NCBI RefSeq assembly: GCF_000004075.3
Contig: NC_026660.2
Coordinates: 10,354,001 to 10,418,000 of the forward strand
DNA: 64,000 nucleotides
Direction: 5' to 3'
Source of the DNA: Cucumis sativus
Lineage: Eukaryota > Streptophyta > Magnoliopsida > Cucurbitales > Cucurbitaceae
Position 1 is the stretch's first letter. Every line of letters begins with the position of its first letter. A model generated the notes under the pieces. It did not search any database. It was not told the origin of the DNA and saw nothing but the letters and a program-made list of their open reading frames with translations. Positions 50,086 through 62,347 of this stretch are shown here, in pieces. The translations under genes and the position numbers were made by a program.

Positions 50086-53000
50086 TTAGTCGTCTCCATT
50101 GTCATCTTGATTGTTCTGGTGGTTGTGTTTCTGAGCATTATACATGTCGGCAACCTAATTTCAAAGAAGGAATTTGAGTTAGAAGTATTACACAAGAACA
50201 GTATTGAAAAATTCATGGAACTAAAGCATATACTCCTTAGAGACTGAAAAGAATTATAGATATGTTTTAAATATTTGGGATGCTTCAGTTTTCCTCTGGC
50301 TTGGAGATCTTGATTTTTCCTTTTTCCTTTTTTTCCCCAACCGTTCGTTTACTGTCACTTGGACCACTAGATAAGCTCTTTTTTTTTTTTAATTTCCTTA
50401 GTTTTCTGAGAGGTTTTCTCCTTTCTACCCTTACGAGTTACTTGCCCTTTCCTCCCACCAATCCCATCCATGCACCTTTTGCTCTTTTAGTTGGTTATTT
50501 CATCCATTGATAATTGTATCAAAGAAAGCATGAACGAGGGTATGCAATAAGATTTACCTGCTCTGATGATGAGGCTTCCTCTGGATTTTTGTCTTCCCTC
50601 ACACGAACAAGACGTGGAAATCGGAGAGAAATTCCCTTCAAACAGAAAATTAGAAAATCATGAATGGCTAAGAAAAAAGGGTCAAAAGAAAGAATTGAAG
50701 AATAATGAGGGAGAAAATTGCAAAGAGAAACTTGCGCATGGATACAACCTTGTCAGAGTCCACAATGCCGACTCCTGCACGATGAACTGGGCTAATAGTC
50801 AAGTCTGCAGCTTTAACCTCCCAAACCTGAAAGAGGATCATTAGGAAAGGATAAATAAGAAGAGAACTCCAGTGGCATTCAACTTCAACCATGCAAGTCC
50901 CAACTGAATTTGTTGACTCTAAGATATCTTTCAAAAGTCCTTTTAGTTCTTTCCATGTTATTTTCAGAATTCTCTTGTTGCAAAGAGGGAGAGGGTGCAA
51001 CAAATACCTTAAATTCACGACAGGCACAATACCAAAAAGGGGGGTACGAAAACTCTGCACCACCCTCAAATACCACCCATTGAAGGGGAATGAATTTTCA
51101 ACCCAAACATACAGCATGATCTCAAGTGGAATCAGGCAACAGTAGTAAGAAGAGAGTCAAAAATGAGATTTCAGGAAAGAACATTATTACCTCAGTTGGC
51201 TCAAACCAAACATCTGGATTGATTGTATCTCCATACCGATAATATGACTAAAATTGACAAGAAAATTTTTAATTAAAAAGTAGAATCGTATGGAAAACCC
51301 CATTATTCAAATATAATAGGACTTAAAGGGCAGACCTTTGGTTCAGGGATGACTTTAGAACGGAGACTAGCAGAACGTTCCTCAAGCATTGCTTCAGAAA
51401 ACCCAGTTCCTATGGATCATCCAAACTTAATATTAGATAGCTGAAAATAAAAAAATAAAAATAAACAAGCACTGACGGCTTCAATGGAACAACAAAGTTA
51501 AAGCATTCCTTATCCTTACCTATCTTACAAATACTTTGAAATTCTTCATTGTCATTATCATAACAGGCAAGGAGAAATGCACCATAGACACCTAGAAATG
51601 TATACAGGGGGATTATGCCAGAATAACAGACGTTCATATATGCACGAGTCCACAAAATATACATACTTGTACGCCTATAGCTTTCACAGGAAGAGAGCCA
51701 TTTCATTTTAACTAATTAAGAGTCATATGGAATTAATGGGAGTATATGCTAAAACTGCTTTCTAATTAGAGTTATTAGTACCTGTACGTTTCCCACGGCC
51801 ATGGAAGGCAGCAATCGGTACCAGATCAAGTGAATCCCCTATGCTGCAGTGTACAGGCATGCATAGGCATCCATAAAGCTCGATTGTGATTATCACACAA
51901 CATTTATACACAGTACATGAAGTCCATACCTGTCTATGTAATCCTTCTTCAGTTTTAGCCAGTTATGAGACCTCTTGGAAGGCTCATAAGTGGCATCCCG
52001 GTTCAGTGTTTTGATGATTAAACCCTCACAGCTGCAAACTAAGATAATTAATAGAACTCGAGAAGGATAAAATAAACAACAAGAAAACAAGAGAAAACAC
52101 AATAACATAAAGTTAAAGTTACGAAGCAAATACAAATGTTCAGTGTGGGAAATTTGAGAAGTAAAACACTCAAAAATTACAGCAGGAATAATCACCCCTG
52201 CACTCAAACAGCAAATCAAAGTCTCACAGTATTAAATATTTGCCACTGTAACTATTTCCTTATATAGTTTTGTTTTCCTTAACTATTCCCTAGGCATTTA
52301 ACTCCCGTATTGAAAGTTTTCCTTATTTAAAATTCTCACAACAAGAATCTCCATTGTATATAGCAGTAAACGGTACGGTAATGACTGCCTGGACCTTTTC
52401 ATTTCCTCCACTCATATTTCCCATTTGGCAATTAAAAACTCCAATAAGAAAGAGAGCGGTACTGCATTTTTGTAATTCAACTGATCTGAATTTCTTGACA
52501 ATGCACGGTAATTTTAGCTTGAAATAATGTAGCCACTTATCACTGATGTTTCAGTTTTTGAGATCATGGTCCACTATACAGCAGAATGACATTTACATAA
52601 AGTACTATACACCTAGTGGACCAGTCGACCAGGAAAAGGGAACACACCTTTGATCAACCGATGCATCAAGGAACTTTTGTATTTCCTCAAGATCATTTGT
52701 TATTATTGCTGTGGCAAATTGAAAATATCCAGATTCTTCAATAAATGAATTGTAGAGAAGCTGCAAAGTACAAAACCTGAGATATAAATGATACAGCCAT
52801 TTGCAGAGACCAACACAAAACATGTTAAAGCAAAAGGAACATCTCATAATCTCAAAGCCGTTTTGTGATACAACTTAGATTGCAATATTGGAGTTTTAGA
52901 CAAAGCCGAACCTCTCTACAAGAGAGCAACATGCATCCATTAGTTAATCAAATCATTCATGTTCCAAAAGTATTATTCCAGAATCCAAACAAAGATAATG

Positions 53001-56000
53001 TTGAACGCTAAAACCATGTGAGGCTAGATAAAGTGGTGAAAATTCCATATGACAAGAGATGGTACTTAAGTCATCAAAATCAATCCTTAATATCCTTAGT
53101 AAAAAAAATCATGAACAAATATAAAACACAGCAAAGCTGAAATGTTGCTAATCATCAATCTAAACCGTGAAACACGCACGCATGCATACAAGAAGGAACA
53201 AGAGAGAACATTTGTGACCATCAATAGAAGTTGGACAGCATGCATGCCTGCACACACGCAAGGAAGGGAAGAAATCTGAAACTGACAAAAATAGCAAAAA
53301 TTTTACCTCTCGACGAACATTAAGTTCTCTTTGGATAAGTGGTTGACCATCAAGATAGAGTAAATCAAAAGCAAATACACACACTTCAACCTTAATATCA
53401 CTCACAGCCACATTCTTACGAGCTCGAGTACTCAGAATCTGTCACAAAGTTCAGAGGTCAGTGTTACACCCTAATCTATAGAAGGTAAAGATTATAGAAA
53501 GAAAATAATGTGATGAGAAGAAGATATCTACTAAAAGTAGTTTTAAAATAGTTCTCCTCGGGATAAAATTTTGAGATGGCTGGTTGTGGTGAAACTTAAA
53601 GTGAAAAGAAAACCAAAATTAAATAAAAATAAAAAAATGGCAAGTTTCCAGAGAAAGAGGATGATGAATGTGTTAGAAGCATCTATATTTTAGTAGCAAA
53701 GAAAGTGCTTTCGGACATTCTTGCACAATCGTTTCAATCATCTCAAGTTCTGGTAGTTTCATGTGATCTTAATCCAATTTTTATGGCATAACAGGCAATG
53801 GCCACAGAGATATTCAAAAACCAAAAATAGATACTAAAAACGGACCACTCCATATTTAAGATTAGAAAAACAACCAAAGACAAGCATATTCCGCCGTACA
53901 AGAACAACCCAATAACATACTGTACCTGAAAGGGTAGAATCTTTTGTTTTCCACGATCATAAGCAACAAGTTCACAATCCAAAATAAATGATCTTACAGA
54001 TGGTTTCTTTATCCTGAAATACGCAGTAAATTCAAATTTTAATGGAATGCTCTAATAAAAAATGAAACGTTTTGCAAAGCATAATGAATGCAGAAATGGG
54101 TGGTTGGAGATTCAAGAACAAAGTATTGCGCAACATATCTGACTTTCTGTAACTGGTTTCAACCAAAAAACAAAACAAAACAATGAAGGATGAAATCGGA
54201 AAACACACCAAAGCGAGCCTTCAAGAGTTTCATTCAGCATTTCAAAGAAGAATAGGAAGCCTAAAACATATTATGTCTAAGTTCTAAACTGGAATCAGAC
54301 ATAAAAAGCCATTTGACTCATATAATTAAAAATGAACTGAAACTGCCAAGTCAGTCTACCTTGATACTGTGAGAACAACATCAGGGAACTTTCCTGTGTT
54401 TCGTTCAGCATTTCGACTATATATCTCAACTGAACCATCTTCCATGTAATGTATCTGCATAGTGAAAGAGAAGACATTCCATATGAATATGTAAGTAGCA
54501 GCAGAAAACCAAATTTCTCAAGTTGTTCGTTCACTCACCTGGGCACGCTCCCCATCATATTTGTATTCACAAGTAAATTCCAAACCCTGGAATTTATTTA
54601 AGATCTCAGACACTCCTTTTGTTGGTTTTGCCAGCATGGGTCCAATTGGAATTCCCGGTGTAAAGTTGCATGTTTTTGAAAGATTCCACACACCACCACT
54701 AAGAAGGGCAGGAACAAGTTTGTCATAAACTGGAAGTATAGAATACACCTGCTTTACAATCTTAGAAGCCTGATGCAAACATAACGTTAGAACCTTCCAA
54801 ATGATAAGAGAATATCATAGAGCACAGAAAATGGTGCTATGCAAGTAAAACAGAAGCCAAGCCAAGCTGTGTAGGTGTAGTTGAAAACATGATACTTTAA
54901 TGATAATAGTTTAGAGTCTCAGAATAAAAATAATGAAATTGTCCAAAAAGATCGTAGTGATAAAATGAAAGGATTTGTTCCCATAGACAAGGACTATGTG
55001 AACTCACCTCTTCTAGAGGGGATTGAATATTCGGAGGTGGTGTTGAGTGCTTTTCAGAATATACAGCTGCTTGTCCTAATGCAGCTAAAAGAGTCTGCTC
55101 AGCAAGTCCAATTCGCAATTTTGTCTGCATGATACATGGCAAAAATTGGCAATAGAGAAAAGGAACAAAACATCACTTTTTAATGAAAAAAAAAGGCGGC
55201 GTTATTAATTCTAAGAAAGCTGAGACATAACCTGCAGCAATCTAATCAGATATAAAGGTTCACAGTCAGTGGCAGCAACAAGCAGTGACTTGATATGATT
55301 CTTTTTCTTCTCCTGACTATCCTTGCCAGATTCCTGAGAACAATTCAAACAGGTTGAAAAGAAAATCTTTTAGAAAAAATGACTTTGAGGCCATAAATTT
55401 ACAGCGCACAAAATGTATAGTAATTGAAATCATTTTGCAATGCGATAATATTACAAAACAACAAGATTGAGATAATATTAGAAAAAAATGCTTAGTTTTT
55501 TAACGTAGGAAAAAGCTGAATTTACTAGATGGTAACTCCACACCATATAGTAATAGTTCGCAGTCAAACTTTTTTCAATTTTATAGAAACAACTGCTTTC
55601 ATTGACAAACAATGAAAGAATACAAGGACGTCAAAAAAGACAAGCCCCAAAAGGGATCTCCACTAAATAAAGGATTTCCAACGAGGTCAAACTAACCACA
55701 ACCTAGTTTACTGGTTATACAATAAGCAATTCAAATCACAAGCCTAACACACCTTAGCAATCAGTCGAAATGTGTCAAATACTTTGGTAACAGTTAAAGC
55801 ATCGGGCTTTCGCATCATAGATTGAGATGAACGGCTAGCTTTAGCAACAAGACCCAAATCTCCCAATTCCTGTCAAACAACTGACACATTAAAATATAAA
55901 ATGTTTGTCGTTCAAATAGCACACAACTACAAACTTCTAATACACTGGGAAACAATGAATTGTCTCATTCTTGAGACCCTTTGAAAACATTTTAATTCTG

Positions 56001-56968
56001 ATCAAAGAAAAGAGAAAATAAAGATAGAGACTTTATCATCCATTCTTTTTCAATTACAAACTCTGCAAAGCACGTTACGATGAAAATAAATCCAATAATA
56101 TGAATACGTAATAAATTTGGAGGACGAAACTCAAAAGCCCCCTTACCTTGTACTGCTTTTTGACCTGTGCCTCTGTCCTCCCAAATGCCTCAGAAAGAGC
56201 TTTGATAATAGAAGCATCCCCAATCCCCAACTCAAGCCCTTCATGAGCTGGAGCAATCTTATTCGCCAAAAGATAAACAGTGGCTACCAAGTCGTCGGGT
56301 GTAGTATCCATGACGGTCCTCAGCATGTTGCAGACTATATCAGTGATAGTAATCCTACTGGACTCCTCCGAAATCATATCGAACCCCAAACACAGAAACA
56401 AAAAGGGAACACGTTCACCCTCTTTCCAACATGCGACATTCTTCGAGTTGAAATCCTTAGCCTTCTTTTTCAACTCTGCAGTAGAGCTCTTCAATTTCGC
56501 TGTTCTTTCTTGAACACTAGACGCACAAGTCTTGTTCCCAAATGGCCCAATCTTGGCTCCAACACCGCCATCATTATCCTGACGCAATTTGGTTTCTCCC
56601 AAATCGACACCATCCAAATGAGTACCTCCATGATCGTCCAAATTTGAAACTGAACTGCCGCACTGCGATTCAACAGGCGGCGTTGACTCAAGAGCAAGGA
56701 AAGAGCTAGGTTTCAGAGGAGAATCTAAAGAATCAAGGGCTTTACGCTTCTTGGGAGAAGAATTAGCAGGCTTCTTCTTGGCAGCGGCACGAGCACCAGA
56801 CATGAGAGCATCGAAGGCGGAAGGACGAGAAGACATTGGTGAAACAAAATTATGAGATATGGGTTTGAAAGAGAAGGAAGAATTGTTGGAGAAAATGAGT
56901 TTCTTGAATTGGGGATGAGGCAATGTGATGGGACGTAGATAGAAACATGAACGCAGAGAAAGCATCAA
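50086..56968 (-). CDS. LIG1: DNA ligase 1 (ATP-dependent), 17 coding exons
   Basis: Minus-strand exons: 56968-56147, 55869-55753, 55333-55232, 55124-55008, 54769-54539, 54454-54360, 54013-53926, 53438-53307, 52760-52648, 52031-51930, 51843-51782, 51591-51520, 51409-51336, 51247-51191, 50826-50749, 50635-50558, 50154-50086; 802 residues (Arabidopsis LIG1 has 790). All junctions agree in phase. The order is an N-terminal region, the DNA-binding DNA_ligase_A_N domain (about 190-385), the adenylation domain with the catalytic lysine in [10 protein letters not shown] (Lys456, motif I), and the OB fold, with motif V as NWLKLKKDY and the C-terminal [17 protein letters not shown]. It seals Okazaki fragments and repair nicks. 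The first 44 residues are Arg/Ser-rich without acids, like a mitochondrial presequence; a second in-frame Met45 begins [13 protein letters not shown], giving the nuclear form, as described for Arabidopsis LIG1. The gene appears intact. Confidence 0.96.
56834..56836 (-). promoter_or_regulatory. LIG1: Second in-frame start codon of LIG1
   Basis: The ATG begins [20 protein letters not shown], a stretch conserved at the start of the nuclear isoform of plant LIG1. Leaky scanning past the upstream ATG at 56968 would yield a nuclear protein lacking the mitochondrial presequence. Known for Arabidopsis, inferred here. Confidence 0.7.
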
Positions 56969-57230
56969 ATTGCAGGTATCGAAAAGTAGAAGAAAGGTTT
57001 CAACAAAGAGGAGAGCAAAGCAATAGCGGAAGAAATGAAAGAACTGAGAAATGGCGGGAAGGGTTTTGGGTTTTGGGTTTTCATTCGCGTTTTTGTTTCT
57101 TCAGTTGAACGGTGTCGGAATCGAATCGATGCTTGCTTATTCCGATACTGCCAGAGTGCAGATGATGGGCCGTAAATGGGCCTGCCTTTTATACGAGCTC
57201 TTCTTCTCCCAGAATTTGGGCTCAAATTAG
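56969..57230 (-). promoter_or_regulatory. LIG1 upstream region with E2F-like and site II motifs
   Basis: The plus strand reads TGGCGGGAA at 57052-57060, whose complement TTCCCGCC is the E2F core seen in S-phase genes, and two site II elements TGGGCC at 57166-57171 and 57177-57182. These fit the cell-cycle expression expected of replicative ligase. The transcription start is not known, so some motifs could lie in the leader. Confidence 0.5.
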
Positions 57231-60200
57231 TTTAGGGTCCACTAAATAATTTAGAGCAATAATTTGGAAGAGAAGCGAACGGAGATTCCTTACCGACGAC
57301 GATGGATGGTGGAGGAGGGAGCAACGGCGCCCGAGGAAAGGGTGGCGGCCATGGACGACGGAAGGAGGGGTTGTTTGCAGTTTGCACGGCCAGAAAACTG
57401 AAGTAATAGTCAAAGCCAAGTTTTTCCTCTTTCTCCTCTTCAAATTCCAAATATTTTTAATCTTCTCAAACCTTTTATCAAAAAATTATATTCTTCAAAT
57501 TAATTAAATTTTGATTGCAACCCTTCCAACTAAAATAATAAAATACAACAATCAATTATCTCAGCAATTTCAATTAACCCCACTTAACTTCAATTTATTC
57601 AAATTGGAATTTAATTTTCGTTTCTAAATATTTTGTCACAAAAGCTCAAATAATTGAGTTGTGAAGAAAATCGATGCAGCAAAGCAGAGATTTTCGGGTG
57701 TGAGTGTGACTTACTTTCCACTGAATGTAATCTTCCTCTTATTTGTATATCTAACCTTTTTATTTATTGGGTCGACTTTGACATGGATTAAGGTCGAGCC
57801 TCGTAGCCAACTCTCACCTTCTAGTATTGTTTTACTTTAAGCTTTATTGTGTCACTCATTGTTTCATTGTCACTACATCTCAAAGTGGTATGTAAAACAT
57901 GAGAACATAAAAAGAAAAGAATGTGTGGTAAGTATATCTCATGTTAATTTAACGTTATTGATCAAACATATCTTAAAATTAATATATACAAGTAAATGCA
58001 ACCCAACATGAATTTAAACAGTTAATTAAAATTATGCCTTGACAGAATGATAAAAGAAAGCTATTATTTTAAGAAGAAAAAAAACAAGATCACACACACC
58101 TATACACACATAACAAATATTTTTCATCATCAATGCCAAGGACATAATCATGAAGAAGGCAAGAGCACGTACTTATTCGACCAAATATTGACTCCACTTT
58201 AACAAAGCTAGCAAAATATGGCATCGCAAGTGAACACTAAGCATGCATGTATGCATGATGGGTAGTTCTAAAATCAAAATATTGTAATTATAACTAAAAT
58301 CTAAAGTTTAGTGAGTGCTTTGCTTTTGCCCCAAGTTGTAAAAGAAAAAATATGAAACAATTACAGCAAAAAAGCTCATTCACCAATAAATTAAAAAGGT
58401 ATCTTGTTATTATTTTCTCAATTGCTTATCCATATATTAATTATCAACTCAATCTTACATGTTAAACAGGCTTATGAGAATTTTATATATTTAACAAAAA
58501 AAAAAAAAAAACCACATATATACACTTTTTAGGGTTTAGGGTCTTTACAATCTCTTGATAAAAAATACACCAATATTTAAAGAAACAGAACCAAATAAAA
58601 AGTAAACTCTCCAAGCTGTCAAACGAATAATTAGAATTTAGAATGTACTAAAAAACAATATCTAAAACAAATAATTGTAATATTTATATATATATATATA
58701 TAAAACAAAGAGTAAAATGATTAGCTACGAGTTGCCCCAACTGTGGGGTGCAAAAGAAAAACAAGGAATAAGAATATAACATATGTATGTATTTTAAAGT
58801 ACTTTTTAAATAACTTTGTTGTTGTCTTTCCAATAACAAATGATTTTGTTTTAAAGAAATCAAATAAAATGTTACTATTTGAACTAGTTTGCTAATCTAT
58901 AGATTAATTAGTTCTCACGTATGTATGTATCTCTCTATATACATATTAAAGGACGTTTCAATAAAAATCTCTTTAATCAAAGCCTCAAAGAGTCTAACTT
59001 TTAAAATAATTTATCATAGTTATGACTTTAGAAAAACCGAGTTCAGTTATAAAATAGATAAACTAATTCTATTGTTTAATAATATAAAAATACTAAATTA
59101 TTATTATTCCAATAAATAATAATAATAAAAAGAGTAGATTATCATTTTAATTGTTTATATATATACACATAATTTATAATTCACTATAATACAATTACAT
59201 TAAAATATATATAGTTTTAACTTTTTTTATTGTTATTATCATTCTTTGTTTTTAAATAATCGTTATAAAAATTTGACCCAATCAAAATATGAAATAAATG
59301 TAAAAAATGAATTACCGAAATGATAAATTGGTAAGTAAAAATAATATTATTTAGATTGCAAAAACAAGAGGAATATTTGTGTAAGAGCATAAAGCTACAG
59401 AATCAAAGCTTTAATTGGTTGTTAGTTAAAGATTGTCCGTTATCTAGAGAGCATATATGGACCGCGACCATGTTTATGTAGCCCTTCAACAACCCTATTA
59501 TTTATGGGTTTTTACCCTAAAACACCAACTTATGTTTTCTATACGCCCCTGACTTTGCTTACTTTGGCACTTTCCCACCATTAATCACTACTGACCATAA
59601 TGCTTCTATTTAGTTTGTTTTACAAATGCTTCCATCCGTATGTAATTGTTATTTTTCTAACCGGCTTTTAAGTAGTGATAAGGAACGAGCTGATAAATAT
59701 TGCATCAAATATTAAAAATTTGTCAAAATGAACGTAACTTAATTGTATTATCAATTTTGAAGTTAAAATTTAGATTTTCCTTTTCTTTCTAATGGTTAAA
59801 AAATGTTTAATAATTTACGAGTGTGAATCGAGTATATTCTATAGGGTAATTATGAAAAATGATTGTTACAGTGGAAAATAAACAACCCTTCATGAATATT
59901 TGCCTCACCTTATTAAATTATATTTATTTTTCAACAATAGAGGAATATTTAACGAGGGTGATTAGATTAATCATTCTTTTGAATGTTAATCAATGATAAA
60001 TTCTTTTGAATGTTAATCAATGATAAGGGATAGTTACTACCTACTAATCAATGATAGTGCTAATAAAAAAAATTAATTTTAAAATTCAATTTTAAGGGAT
60101 AAGTACCCCTAATCTTTTTTTTAATTTACAATTTATTAATTTAAAATAATAATTGTCGAACTCAATTGCTCATCTAATCAAAACGTGTCATGTGATGCAT

Positions 60201-62347
60201 ATGGTGTAACTCAATTTTATTACAATAGATCAGATCAATTCTAAGTAGTAAATCTATTTAAAAATATATTAAATTATGTCCGAACCTAAAAGTTTGGATT
60301 CAAATCAATTGAAATGTCGCTTTCTTTTGATCCTTTCGAATATATAACCATATAAATTAAAATTCATATAATTTTATAAAGTGGTTTTTTCAAGAAATTG
60401 AATATGGATTGTTGATAAGAAAACTCATTCAAAATTCAAAGTGAAGTATTGTCGTTTGTGTATTACTGTGAAACGATTATTATACAAGATCTTCAATTTC
60501 TTTTATGAACTATTAATATTTGATAAAAAAATATTTAGTTAAGGAATTATATTATGATTTGAATATATTATATATTGTCATTTACCAGACACACCTTATA
60601 TTCCTTTATTTGAAATTCAATTTCAAAATTTGATTTGTATTTATGTGATTGATTAAGTAACTAAATAAGAAATTGGAAATCGAATCTTCGTAAATTGCAA
60701 TCTAATTGAAAAATAACCGATGCAATATTTATGGTTTCGATGGTTCATAGGCCACCAACATTTACAAGAAAAAATATATGAAATACTAAATAAAGTTGGA
60801 TCAAATAGAAAGTTTAAAGAACTTAACTTTAGAGGTTTGATTCAATTAGTAAACAAAAAGCGTTTCAGGAAATGGCTAGCTAGAAAATTGAATAGAAGCA
60901 GGAAAGTACGCAACAAACACTGAAAATTCAAAGAGAGGAAAATGGGATGACCCACGATTTTGAGCGTATTTAATGAGGCTAATCTACGAGAAGGTTGGTT
61001 CCTTGGAGGAAAGGGAGCAACCAAATTCAAGGCGATCGTGCCTCCTGCCGTATCCACCATGTTGTTCATTGCCCTGCCTCTTTCCTGACAATTATTCCAT
61101 TATGTCCACCAATTGTGTTGGGAAAGCTTTGTTAACACAATTATTCAGTGACTCGACTTGGGCCGCCGCTGCTCCATCTGGGTTTGTTGCTCTGCTTCCC
61201 TTTTTTTTTATTTTCGGGCAAAAGTGATGCTCTCAACGTGTTTGTAAAAAGTCCTCTTCATATTTCACAATGTTTTTTTTTTAAAATGATTTTCGAGCAA
61301 AATGGATGCTGTCTACTTTTTGAATCATTTGATTTGGCATTGCAAGTTTTTCAGATTCAAGTGTTTTGGGGTCTTTTACCTGTATTTTGTTGGTTTCATA
61401 GAATCCATCCAAAGTACATCCATACCCATATGATTATTTTTTTAAAGCATTCCATAAAAAACTCATCATTTTCTTTCGGGATCCAAAGGTAGAAACAAAA
61501 CAAGTATAATTTAAAAGTGTACTTAGCGCAACGGAGTTGAATTTTAACACTCTCAACAGTCAACTACTCCTGTAATAGTTTTGACGGTGGTGGAGTGAAG
61601 TAGACTGGTTGTTTCAAGTTTAAATTTTTACCGACAGTACAGTAGGCGTCAAGGAGAAGTCCAAAGCTACTGGACATTTGTACAGAAAAAATAATAGATT
61701 TTTGTATATACATATATTTTCCCAAGGCGGTTGAGATTTAAGAAGAGACAACTAGGCAAGGTAAGCTAGCTACCTAATGGCGTTCCACAGAATCAGCCAA
61801 AAAAGAGAAAGGGAACGTAAAAGAAGAAGCAAAAAGGTAAGACCCCAGAAAATGAGGTGAGGGGTAAGATCTTCTGGTTTCGTTTCCGTCGCGTCCCTCT
61901 CAGTCCCATGTCACCACGTCTTTCTCTATCTGTAAAGTCGACGTCTTATATGATCCCAATTTTCTAAGCTGTCTCTGTACCATTGAGCAATAAACGCGGG
62001 CGAGCTTTCCTTCTTCTTCCTCCTATTCTCAGTCAATTTTACGCTCTACTTGTTCTCTTGGCATCAAAGATTCTTTTTTATTTCCCTTTATGATTGGCCT
62101 CTTTTCACTTTGGCTGCATCTTACTTGGAGTTTGCTCTTTCCTCCGTTCTTAGATCTGGCAATGACATTTTTCAATTTGTTCTGCCATTTGTATTCTTAA
62201 AGCCCTCTTCTTCACGCATCCGAGGCTGACTGATCACGACTTGTTTCATACAGGGTTTCTGTGATACTGTTCCAAAGGAAGCTAAAATCTTCAAATCTGC
62301 TAGATTGGTAGCCGCTTTGACGAGGGATTGATGAATATTGAGGTGCC
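57231..62347. other. Intergenic region between LIG1 and SOSEKI genes
   Basis: A GC-richer block (57285-57450) on the minus strand ends in a good donor (CG|GTAAGG, boundary 57294/57293) and could be an untranslated or alternative first exon of LIG1. The remainder is AT-rich with a double TTTAGGG telomere-box at 58529-58542, a (TA)n run at 58687-58703 and a 27-bp tandem duplication at 59973-60026. From about 61770 the sequence becomes CT-rich and is probably promoter and leader of the SOSEKI gene. Open frames at 58889, 60720 and 60973-61492 have no recognisable domain. Confidence 0.55.
59973..60026. repeat. 27-bp tandem duplication
   Basis: ATTCTTTTGAATGTTAATCA and the following seven bases occur twice in direct succession, at 59973 and 60000; a shorter third piece AATCAATGATA appears at 60047. 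Confidence 0.85.

Noticed and set aside
50668-51117. 149-codon minus-strand frame in the LIG1 locus
   Set aside because: It is LIG1 exon 50826-50749 read through into both flanking introns; the spliced model is consistent in phase.
56965-57225. Minus-strand frame directly upstream of LIG1
   Set aside because: It has no ATG start, is out of frame with LIG1 and overlaps promoter motifs; probably leader sequence.
60720-60923. 67-codon basic plus-strand frame
   Set aside because: AT-driven Lys/Asn/Arg composition, no domain, no neighbouring exons.
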